Source: PGYR01 sp040264895 (GTDB lineage Bacteria > Bacteroidota > Ignavibacteria > Kapaibacteriales > UBA2268). Taken from it: a stretch of DNA of 33,089 nt. Positions 1 to 7,192 of this stretch are shown here, one piece after another (within the stretch, counting starts at the first letter, position 1; every line of letters starts with the position of its first letter). Both the position numbers and the translations under genes were made by a program. The DNA lies in NCBI GenBank assembly GCA_040264895.1, contig JBDQHL010000014.1, positions 1 to 33,089 on the forward strand. The letters are read 5' to 3'. The notes beneath the pieces are model-generated. The model worked only from the letters and a program-made list of their open reading frames with translations, ran no database searches and was not told the origin of the DNA.

Positions 1-794
1 CTATTGGAGTACCATTAATTTTTATAATATTCAAAGAGCCATTCTGAATCTCATTTTTTAGTCCAATTACTGGCATAAATGAATAACCCATACCTGCAAG
101 TATAGCTTGTTTTACTGCCTCATTGGAAGTTAATTGCATCTTCTTCACAGTCGGGATGTTGTTTTTCAATATAAACGATTCCATTGTTTGCCTTGTGCCA
201 GATCCACTTTCCCTATAGATTATAGATTCTTCACTAAAAAATTTGTGAAGACCTTTTTTTGATTTTATTTCCACTTTATCAGCACCAACTAAGTACAACT
301 TATTTTCTAGAAGCGACATACTCTCTATATTAATGTTATCAGGCACTATAGAAACTAGTGAAAAATCTACTTCATTCTTTTCTAGGCTTTTTAACAACAC
401 TACTTTTATTGGTTACATCCATCTCTATATGAACCCCTTTATTCATATTTGCAAATTCAGAAAGAAAATAAGGCATAACATACTTTCCAGTCGAAACAAC
501 AGACATCTTTATTTTCCCAGTTAGTTCGCCTCTGTAAGCCAAGTTCATATCATTTATTTCTTCCAGTTTTGACATTATCAATTCTGCCTTTTTAGCAATT
601 TCTTCACCGAATTCTGTTACATAAAGCTGTCTGCCAACTACTTCAGTCAATGGTATATCAAATTGTTTTTGAAAGTTTTTTAGCTGAATTGAAACAGCTG
701 GCTGAGTAATATGCAACTCTTCAGAAGCTCTGGTAACACTGCGCGTTTGGCACATTTTGAGGAATAGTTGTAATTGTGTTAAAGTATAATCCAT
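1..794 (-). pseudogene. LysR-type transcriptional regulator, frameshifted, 3' end outside window
   Basis: This is a DNA-binding activator/repressor of the LysR family (CbbR/CysB-like). The N-terminal winged helix-turn-helix is clear at residues 1-60 (TRASEELHITQPAVSIQLKN). The first frame runs from 794 to a stop at 372-374. The rest of the effector-binding domain continues in another frame to the left edge, with a typical motif YRESGSGTRQTMESF and later GMGYSFMPVIGLKNEI. The frames join at a run of five A (sense strand; T on the plus strand, 388-392). Removing one A turns VVKKPRKE-stop into VVKSLEKNEVDFSLVS, so one inserted base is the lesion. It is divergent from the isocitrate dehydrogenase gene, the usual arrangement for a LysR regulator and its target. 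The true C-terminus is not in the window. A base-calling error in the A run cannot be excluded. Confidence 0.85.
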
Positions 795-854
795 AAATTT
801 TTCTTATATATATCATCACAAATATAAATAAAAACTTATGAATATTCTTATATA
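793..854. promoter_or_regulatory. Divergent regulator/icd intergenic region with a repeated motif
   Basis: Two near-copies of an AT-rich element lie between the divergent genes: ATAAATTTTTCTTATATA at 793-810 and ATGAATATTCTTATATA at 838-854. They differ by two substitutions and one base of length. The second contains the perfect palindrome GAATATTC (840-847) and has the T-N11-A shape of LysR-type sites. TATAAT at 864-869 could be the -10 element for the plus-strand operon. Binding by the LysR protein is inference; the region is AT-rich, so chance similarity is possible. Confidence 0.35.
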
Positions 855-898
855 GTTTTGCCCTATAATTTTTGAACACAACTAGGAAATAGAGAAAC

Positions 899-2336
899 AT
901 GAACAGAATAACTATTGCTCGCGGAGATGGTATTGGACCTGAAATTATGGAAGCAACTTTAAGAATTTTAGAAGTCGCTGGCGCAAAATTAGAATTTGAT
1001 GAAATAGAGATTGGTGAAAAAGTTTATAAAAGTGGTAACTCAACTGGTATTTCTAAAGAAGATTGGGAAGTTATAAAACGTAATAAAGTTTTTTTGAAAG
1101 CTCCTATAACAACACCACAAGGTGGGGGTTATAAAAAGCCTAAATGTATCTACTAGAAAATTTCTTTCATTGTTTGCCAATGTAAGACCTTGTAAGTCAT
1201 TTAGCCCATATGTTGAAACAAAGCACCCAGATATGGATGTTGTAATAGTAAGAGAAAACTAAGAGGACACTTATGGTGGAATCGAGCACAGACAAACAGA
1301 TGAAGTAGTTCAATGTCTGAAACTAATAAGCAGACCTGGTTGTGAAAAGATAATTAGATATGCTTTTGAATATGCAAAACAAAACAAACGTAAAAAAGTA
1401 ACTTGCTTCACAAAAGATAATATAATGAAACAGACTGATGGTTTGTTTCATCAAGTCTTTAATGAAATAGCTGAGGAGTATCCTGAGATTGAAAGTGATC
1501 ATATGATAGTAGATATTGGTGCGGCCAAAGTAGCTGATACACCAGAAAACTTTGACGTAATTGTATTACCTAATCTTTACGGTGACATAATTTCAGACAT
1601 AGCTGCTCAAATCTCTGGTTCAGTTGGATTAGCTGGATCATCTAACATAGGGTTAGAATGTTCAATGTTTGAAGCAATCCACGGTTCAGCACCTGACATT
1701 GCTGGGAATAACATCGCAAATCCTTCTGGATTGCTTAATGGAGCCATAATGATGTAAAACTATCTAGGACAGAATCAAGTTGCTGAAAACATTTACAATG
1801 CTTGGTTAAAAACTATTCAACAAGGATACCACACAGCTGATATATACAAAGAATCAAAAAGCAAAGAGTTAGTTGGAACTAAAGAATTTGCTAGCCAAGT
1901 AATTACAAATTTAGGCTCTGTACCAGAAACTCTGAAAGCGGCAAATTTCCAAGGTATATCACCAATCAAAATAAAAGCATATGAAAGGAGAAAACCTGAG
2001 GAGAAAACTTTACATGGTGTAGATGTATTTGTTGATTGGGAAGGCCATGATCCAAGTGATTTAGCAATTAAATTACAACAAATTGATACAGATGAGTATA
2101 AGTTAGAAATGATAACCAACAGAGGTATATTAGTATGGCCTAATGGGTTTGATGAAACTTTCTGTACTGGCCACTGGAGATGTAGATTCACAGCAAAAGA
2201 TAATCACCAAATGACTAAAAAGAATATAGTCGAGATAATCGAAAGTGCTATAGAACTTGACATAGATACTATTAAAACAGAAAACCTATACTTGTTTAAT
2301 GGAATTAAGTCCCTTTCTGTAGGACAGGGGCAATAA
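899..2336 (+). pseudogene. icd: Isocitrate dehydrogenase (long, Thermus-type), one frameshift and two nonsense codons
   Basis: The intact protein would convert isocitrate to 2-oxoglutarate and CO2 in the TCA cycle, about 478 residues. The N-terminal part reads ITIARGDGIGPEIMEATL. The substrate loop ITTPQGGGY is followed by a frameshift at an A5 run (1133-1137); dropping one A restores KSLNVSTRKFLSLFANVRPC. In the restored frame TAA at 1260-1262 replaces a residue inside VREN-x-EDTYGGIEHRQ, and TAA at 1755-1757 follows GLLNGAIMM. Otherwise the frame is open to 2336. Other family motifs are present: TKDNIMKQTDG, NLYGDIISDIAAQ, EAIHGSAPDIAG. The C-terminal ~140 residues are the extra domain of the long Thermus-type enzymes. 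Three independent lesions, one near the active site, make function very unlikely. The downstream 54-aa ORF starts two bases after the stop. Confidence 0.92.
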
Positions 2337-2338
2337 AA

Positions 2339-2503
2339 ATGAAACTAACTAGAACAAATTTATTCAAGAATTTAGGGGCTGCACTCTGCTTTATAGGTGT
2401 AGCCGCATTAGGAATAAAAGCTTTTCTAGACGGTGAAGTAGTACAATACAAACCGATACTAGCTAGTTTTATTTTTATAGGAATACTATTATTTAACAAT
2501 TAA
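2339..2503 (+). CDS. Small two-helix membrane protein (54 aa)
   Basis: An open frame of 54 residues starts two bases after the icd stop codon and ends in TAA. The protein begins MKLTRTNLFKNLGAALCF and has two hydrophobic stretches, about residues 11-27 and 40-53, joined by a short polar linker (FLDGEVVQYKP). I do not recognise a family. Tight spacing after icd and before the 91-aa gene and the bicarbonate transporter places it in the same transcription unit. The frame is undamaged although its large neighbours are broken, but so short a gene offers few targets for mutation. Confidence 0.6.
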   Translation: MKLTRTNLFKNLGAALCFIGVAALGIKAFLDGEVVQYKPILASFIFIGILLFNN

Positions 2504-2529
2504 AAAAAAGCTCATTATGAGGTAACACA

Positions 2530-2805
2530 ATGAATAATATAAGTTTAATAAACAGCAGTTTCAAGCCAAAAGATGCTAAACAAGTACTTCTAAGCTTACT
2601 TGATTATAAAATTCAGTTTCATAGCCAAAAGGTTTTGAGCACTTATGAAAAATATGGGACTGAAGATGAATATTCGAAGAATAGAATTGAACAATTAAAA
2701 GAAGAAAGAGATAAAGTCCTGAAAATGTTCAATGAAAATGATTTTGAAAACTGTACTATTGCACTTGAATCAGAAGTATCCATTAAAATACTAGAAAACG
2801 TATAA
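2530..2805 (+). CDS. Conserved-looking 91-aa hypothetical protein upstream of sbtA
   Basis: A soluble 91-residue protein with no signal peptide or membrane segment. Residues 12-30 (FKPKDAKQVLLSLLDYKIQ) and 48-70 are likely helices, the latter highly charged (SKNRIEQLKEERDKVLKMF) and compatible with a short coiled coil. A beta-like tail follows (TIALESEVSIKILENV). It ends three bases before the transporter start, so translational coupling is likely. I recall similar small proteins in Bacteroidota genomes beside SbtA-type transporters, but no function is known to me. It is not a PII-like SbtB: it lacks the ferredoxin-like PII pattern and is too short. The frame is intact. Confidence 0.7.
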   Translation: MNNISLINSSFKPKDAKQVLLSLLDYKIQFHSQKVLSTYEKYGTEDEYSKNRIEQLKEERDKVLKMFNENDFENCTIALESEVSIKILENV

Positions 2806-2808
2806 AGT

Positions 2809-3770
2809 ATGGACTTTGCCTTACTGATAGATAATTTAACTAACCCTGCATTATTGTTCTTTATATTAGGAATATTAGCAGTATCTGTAAAAAGTGATTT
2901 AGAAATCCCTGGTACTTCTTCCAAATTCATATCACTATACCTATTGTTTTCTATTGGGTTTAAAGGTGGACAAGAGCTAACACACGAAGCTTTTACTATA
3001 GAAATACTTTTATCAATGGTTTTTGGAGTTGCAATAGCTTTGATAATACCTCTTTATAGCTTCTTCACCCTTAGGAAAAGACTAAGTGTGTTTGACTCTG
3101 TCGCTTTTGCAGCGGCAAACGGATCTGTTAGCGCTGTTACATTTGTAACAACTACATCTTACCTGGAAACTATGGGCCTTGCACTACACGGACATATGGT
3201 AGCAATAATGGCACTTATGGAATCACCAGCAATAATCGCGGGTTTAGTTTTACTTTATCTATTCAATAAAAAGAATAAGAAAGAAATGAGTATGAAGAAT
3301 GTTCTTAAACACTCTTTAACTAATGGGAGTGTTGTACTCATAATCGGTAGTCTTTTAGTTGGTCTTATTGCTGACGCAAAACAAGCAGAAGGAATAAAAC
3401 CGTTTACTGATGATATATTCAAAGGGTTTTTGGTAATATTCTTACTAGACATGGGAATAATCAGCGGAAGAAAGCTAAACTCCTTGATTAAAAAGGGTTG
3501 GTTCCCATTCGTATTTGCAATAGTTATCCCACTAGTGAATGGGATTTCTTTCGGGTTATTAAGTTCAATTATTACAGATGATATCTCAAATAGATTTATC
3601 TTTGCTATTCTTGCCGCAAATGCTTCCTATATAGCTGTCCCAGAGCGATGAAGATTACTGTTGCCAAAGCAAACCCAGGACTATATTTAACTATGGCTTT
3701 GGCTGTTACTTTTCCAGTGAATATTACAATAGGTATGCCTATTTACTTTATGGTAGTTCAACTAGTATAG
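2809..3770 (+). pseudogene. sbtA: SbtA-type sodium-dependent bicarbonate transporter, frameshifted near the C-terminus
   Basis: This is an inner-membrane symporter family that takes up HCO3- with Na+. The frame opens with FALLIDNLTNPALLFFILG and carries two similar halves of hydrophobic helices, about 320 residues in total as usual for the family. The diagnostic text SIGFKGGQEL and the end ILAANASYIAVP are visible. At about 3643-3644 one base is missing: the frame runs to a TGA at 3649-3651, while the next frame continues AMKITVAKANPGLYLTMALA to TAG at 3768-3770, as expected for the family end (VPAAM). The truncated 280-aa product would lose about 40 C-terminal residues including the last helix. 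A single-base sequencing error could also explain it. Confidence 0.85.
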
Positions 3771-3775
3771 TTAAT

Positions 3776-3817
3776 AGAATCAAAAATTGAAGAATCAATT
3801 ACTACTTATTTGATTCT
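3776..3817 (+). terminator. Nested inverted repeat, possible terminator of the icd-sbtA unit
   Basis: An outer 9-bp stem pairs AGAATCAAA (3776-3784) with TTTGATTCT (3809-3817) and is followed by more T residues (3818-3820). Inside it a second hairpin pairs AATTGA (3785-3790) with TCAATT (3795-3800). It begins just after the sbtA stop and overlaps the last codons of the convergent fatty acid hydroxylase gene. The stem is AT-rich and the tail short, so termination is plausible but not certain. Confidence 0.4.
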
Positions 3818-4422
3818 TTTGTTCTGAAGATAATATCCCACAGTGGACTACTTACACCATAGCCCTCATGTGGTTCTACATAGTGATGCTTCATATGATG
3901 AAGTTTTATTTTCTTAAATAAATTACTTTTAAATGAAAAATGGTGCATTGCATAATGACCTATATCATAAATCAGATAACCTATCAGAAATGAAGCGAAG
4001 AATGGGAATAATTCTGGCATTGGAATAAAACTATAAAAAAGGAGGAAGAATGAAGTAGCCAGAGGCAAGCTGAGGCCAGGTGGCAAAACTAATCTTTTAT
4101 CGTCTTGAGGGTAATCATGATGAACACCGTGCATAATCCAATGTAGTTTTTTACCAAATTGACTTTTAGGTACATAATGAAATACAAATCTATGCATAAC
4201 ATATTCTACAAACGTCCAAACAAAAATACCTGAAACACACAACAGAAAAGTTTGACCTATTGAAATTGTTGAACTAAATGTCAGATAGAACAAATATCCA
4301 ATTATTGGTGCAAAAATCCAGATTGGTAAAGACCAATGAGTTTTAGAAGATGCCTCAATAAAATCAGTTTTGAACATCCTTACAGATTCATTCTTATTAG
4401 ATATAAAGTGCTTTTCAGCCAT
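3802..4422 (-). CDS. Fatty acid hydroxylase superfamily membrane protein
   Basis: A 206-residue integral membrane di-iron oxygenase of the fatty acid hydroxylase/sterol desaturase superfamily, probably acting on an acyl chain of a membrane lipid. The histidine clusters are complete: HRFVFH, HGVHHDYPQDD, HYAMHH and HHMKHH, all in the second half and facing the cytoplasm in known relatives. Four hydrophobic segments surround them (about residues 33-50, 57-75, 118-137, 139-155). The order and spacing resemble FA2H/Scs7-type 2-hydroxylases without the cytochrome b5 domain. It stands alone, convergent with the sbtA locus. The exact substrate cannot be read from the sequence. Confidence 0.85.
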   Translation of the reverse strand: MAEKHFISNKNESVRMFKTDFIEASSKTHWSLPIWIFAPIIGYLFYLTFSSTISIGQTFLLCVSGIFVWTFVEYVMHRFVFHYVPKSQFGKKLHWIMHGVHHDYPQDDKRLVLPPGLSLPLATSFFLLFYSFIPMPELFPFFASFLIGYLIYDIGHYAMHHFSFKSNLFKKIKLHHMKHHYVEPHEGYGVSSPLWDIIFRTKESNK

Positions 4423-4522
4423 ATATTATTGTCAGATTAATACTTATATTACACATCAAGTTTGAGAAATTAGATTTATCTCAAATATTAAATATTTAAT
4501 TCACAATTTAATAAAATTCTAA

Positions 4523-4825
4523 TTATTTTCCTGCTGTCAATATTGCAACTGTTAAAAGAAATCCTACAACCGTGCCAACAGGTATAGAAATAAAAAGACT
4601 CCCTATTTCTTCCATCTTTTTGCTTAACAATCGATGTAATAAGTATATAGTTCCAAAAATGAAAAAGAAATAGACACTTAGTGCAACCCAATTCCCTATA
4701 CTACTCATCCAAGAAAAATCATAGTAACCTTCATCTACAAAACCTAAGAGCATAGTTAAAATGATAGTATATACTAAGAAAACTTTTGTACTTAGTTGTA
4801 ACCCATTCGACTTATTTGACTGCAT
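4523..4825 (-). CDS. Small membrane protein with three predicted helices (100 aa)
   Basis: I do not recognise a family. From the ATG at 4825 the protein is 100 residues (MQSNKSNGLQLSTKVFLVYT); an upstream in-frame GTG at 4837 would add four. Three hydrophobic helices are visible, roughly residues 13-30, 44-63 and 77-96. A short acidic/aromatic loop (DEGYYDFSWMSS) lies between helices one and two and a basic loop (RLLSKKMEE) between two and three. It sits between the hydroxylase and the PAP2 phosphatase on the same strand, with about 70-100 bases of spacer on each side, so shared transcription is not proven. Confidence 0.6.
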   Translation of the reverse strand: MQSNKSNGLQLSTKVFLVYTIILTMLLGFVDEGYYDFSWMSSIGNWVALSVYFFFIFGTIYLLHRLLSKKMEEIGSLFISIPVGTVVGFLLTVAILTAGK

Positions 4826-4907
4826 TGTCGCTTCCACAATCTCACCATATGAATTCTAAAAAATATGGACTATAAACACTAATGATTTTAGATAAGTTAC
4901 ATTTAAC

Positions 4908-5753
4908 TCAAAATCTATACTGCAGATTAATACCCAAAGGACTAATTCCAATATCAAGTCCATCATAAGACTTTTCATCCTTTTTACCAATGCTATGATT
5001 GTAAGCTTTTAAAACAGCAAGGGCACTCAGAGTTCCTATAGCAGCACTAACAAATGTGTCTGAAGCCCAGTGAGCAGAGAAATAGAGACGACTTACGGTA
5101 TTCAACGCAGCCAAACTATACAAGCCTGAATAAGCCCACCATGTATCTATTCTTTGTGAAAGCAAGGTAGCCATAGCAAAACTAATTGTAATGTGCCCAG
5201 ATGGAAATGAGTGATAAAAATAATCTAAAGTGAACAGTTTGAATGTACCACTGCCTTTTAAGTTATAGGGCCTGGAACGTCCAATTATCAATCTAGATGT
5301 TATAGTAGAGAAACCTGATAATATTAATGTTTCAACTAATAGTCGACCAGTTGTTCTTATACTTTCATCCTGAGCTATCAACCCTGTCAAATATATGCCT
5401 ATAGCTAATCCATCAGCAACAGGAATTGTTCCAAAATTATCTACTACTTCTAGAAATTCTTCGGTATCTGATTCTTTAACTTTATTTCTTTCAATATAAT
5501 TGTAGACAGGCATATCTGCAGGAATAAGAGCAGCTGTTCCAACAACAACTCCACCAAGCCTGAGAGCAGAAGTTGAATTGAAATCAACCAAATCATTTAC
5601 AATAAATCCGATGTCATCAAATGCACTTTCAAAATCATCTGACAATATATCTATCACATCCTTATCTTCATTTTGGCTTTTTGAAAACCCAGAGTAGTTC
5701 ATACATAGCATGAGCATGGATGATACTAAAATATAGCTTAATTTTATTCTCAT
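4908..5753 (-). CDS. PAP2-family phosphatase with N-terminal signal sequence
   Basis: A 281-residue phosphatidic acid phosphatase type 2 protein, which removes phosphate from lipid phosphates at the outer face of the inner membrane or in the periplasm. A signal peptide covers about residues 1-24. The three motifs of the family are present: R-x6-RP (RLIIGRSRP, with Arg in place of the common Lys), FPSGH, and SRLYFSAHWASD with the catalytic His. Helices flank the motifs. The C-terminus (DIGISPLGINLQYRF) ends like a beta strand with terminal Phe, unusual for a plain PAP2 enzyme but seen in relatives with an outer-membrane-like tail. Candidate substrates include undecaprenyl pyrophosphate or lipid A phosphate, which sequence cannot separate. 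Confidence 0.85.
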   Translation of the reverse strand: MRIKLSYILVSSMLMLCMNYSGFSKSQNEDKDVIDILSDDFESAFDDIGFIVNDLVDFNSTSALRLGGVVVGTAALIPADMPVYNYIERNKVKESDTEEFLEVVDNFGTIPVADGLAIGIYLTGLIAQDESIRTTGRLLVETLILSGFSTITSRLIIGRSRPYNLKGSGTFKLFTLDYFYHSFPSGHITISFAMATLLSQRIDTWWAYSGLYSLAALNTVSRLYFSAHWASDTFVSAAIGTLSALAVLKAYNHSIGKKDEKSYDGLDIGISPLGINLQYRF

Positions 5754-5770
5754 AATTGCAATATAAATAA

Positions 5771-5800
5771 AAAAGACCCAATCATTAGATTAGGTCTTTT
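5771..5800 (-). terminator. Rho-independent terminator after cytochrome c peroxidase gene
   Basis: Read on the minus strand, AAAAGACC and GGTCTTTT arms enclose a further 4-bp stem (GATT/AATC) and a 4-base loop, with one mismatch. A T-rich tail follows leftward. It lies 26 bases beyond the stop of the peroxidase gene and before the PAP2 gene, so it separates the two. Confidence 0.75.
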
Positions 5801-5826
5801 CATTTTTATCTATACTATTGATTCAT

Positions 5827-7095
5827 TTACCTTTTCAATGTTGCACCAGCAAGTGGCTTCATACCAGAAGGCACCTTATCGGGCACTTCCATAAGCTTAG
5901 GATCTAACAAACTACCGTTATCTTCCAGTGTTTCCATGAATGCCACAATTGCATCAACTTCTTCATCTGTCAAGTTTAAAGGATTTTTCAAAATAGGATC
6001 AATTATATCGTCTGTTACTTTGGGATGTCTAGGTCTTGAAGCATTGTTGTAAAACTGTACTACTTCTTCTAATGTCTCGAACACACCATCGTGCATGTAT
6101 GGAGCAGTAAGAGTCACATTTCTCAAAGTTGGAGTTCTGAAAGCGAATCTTCCTGAAATCTGTTGAGTAAATTCTTCTCTTCCATAATCCTCGCCTGGCT
6201 CGAGCTTTTTACCAGGGCCGATTTGTGGGACACCTGCGACTATAAACTTATAATCACTAAAGTTGGGCCCATTGTGACATTCACCACATTTTGCTTTAGA
6301 GAAAAACAAATCTAATCCCTTTTTCTGCTCATCTGTTAGGGCATTAGCTTCGCCACCTACAAAACGATCATATGCTGTATTTTTAGTTACTAGTTCTCTT
6401 TGGAATGCAGCTAATGCCTTACCTAACATATCACTATCTATGTCAATTTCATCACCCTCAACTTCCTCAGGAAATGCTTCTTTGAATAGTCTTACATATT
6501 CAGGTGTTTTTGAAATATCTCTACACAAAAAGTAAATAGCATTATTTGGAGATAATCTGTCCCCCTTCATTTCTTCTCTAGAAGTTGGTGGTTTCACAGC
6601 TTGGTCTTCTAGACCTCTCGCTCTACCATCCCAAAACATTACACCAAATGGATTAAGTCTACCCAATGAGTCCAAGTTATAAGCAGTGTTAAATATAGTT
6701 GATGAGTTTCTTGGAACATCACCAATAGGTAAACCACTAAAAACAGAAGTTCCTAATTCTCTGTCAGGGCCTATGTGCATTGACTCGCCAACACCAGCTG
6801 GTAATTTTCTACCGTCAGCAAATCCTAATCCAGGGTGGTGGCAGGTTCCACAAGTAGATCTATTTTCAGCAGACAATATTGGATCATAAAACAAAAGTCT
6901 TCCTAACTCTACTCTTAAAGGGTTATATTGATTATCATCTGGATATGGAATATCTGGTAATGGCCCAAGGTCATACTTTTCTATCAATTCATCCCTATCA
7001 GGTATTCTGGGACCTACTTCGTCCTCGGCACAAGAGTGCAATAACACCATACTGCTGATAATGAATATCAATAATAATTTGTAAATACTGTTCAT
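5827..7095 (-). CDS. Di-heme cytochrome c peroxidase family lipoprotein
   Basis: A 422-residue periplasm-facing enzyme of the CcpA/MauG family, which typically reduces H2O2 to water with electrons from small c-type cytochromes. A lipoprotein signal ends in LLHSC at Cys22, so membrane anchoring is likely. Two c-type heme sites are present: CGTCH at 82-86 and CGECH at 270-274. The surrounding text is family-typical: RVELGRLLFYDPILS before heme one, MFWDGRA, and FRTPTLRNVTLTAPYMHDG in the C-terminal domain. The gene is monocistronic by appearance, with a terminator after it and a 97-base spacer before it. Whether it is a true peroxidase or a MauG-like oxidase cannot be decided here. Confidence 0.9.
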   Translation of the reverse strand: MNSIYKLLLIFIISSMVLLHSCAEDEVGPRIPDRDELIEKYDLGPLPDIPYPDDNQYNPLRVELGRLLFYDPILSAENRSTCGTCHHPGLGFADGRKLPAGVGESMHIGPDRELGTSVFSGLPIGDVPRNSSTIFNTAYNLDSLGRLNPFGVMFWDGRARGLEDQAVKPPTSREEMKGDRLSPNNAIYFLCRDISKTPEYVRLFKEAFPEEVEGDEIDIDSDMLGKALAAFQRELVTKNTAYDRFVGGEANALTDEQKKGLDLFFSKAKCGECHNGPNFSDYKFIVAGVPQIGPGKKLEPGEDYGREEFTQQISGRFAFRTPTLRNVTLTAPYMHDGVFETLEEVVQFYNNASRPRHPKVTDDIIDPILKNPLNLTDEEVDAIVAFMETLEDNGSLLDPKLMEVPDKVPSGMKPLAGATLKR

Positions 7096-7192
7096 ATTAA
7101 AAACCGTTTATTTATTTTTTGTCTTCGTATTACTAATATAACAACTTATAACAGAAAATGTAACAATTTAAATAACGTTTTTTTATTTCAAA

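Noticed and set aside
388..1137. Dual programmed frameshifting as the favoured explanation for the regulator and icd breaks
   Set aside because: icd also has two nonsense codons, so a shift alone would not give a full protein. No stimulatory structure was evident. Kept only as an alternative in the findings.
1817..2191. Minus-strand open frame of 124 codons
   Set aside because: It lies opposite the C-terminal part of icd, which has clear family similarity; the reverse frame has no recognisable protein features.
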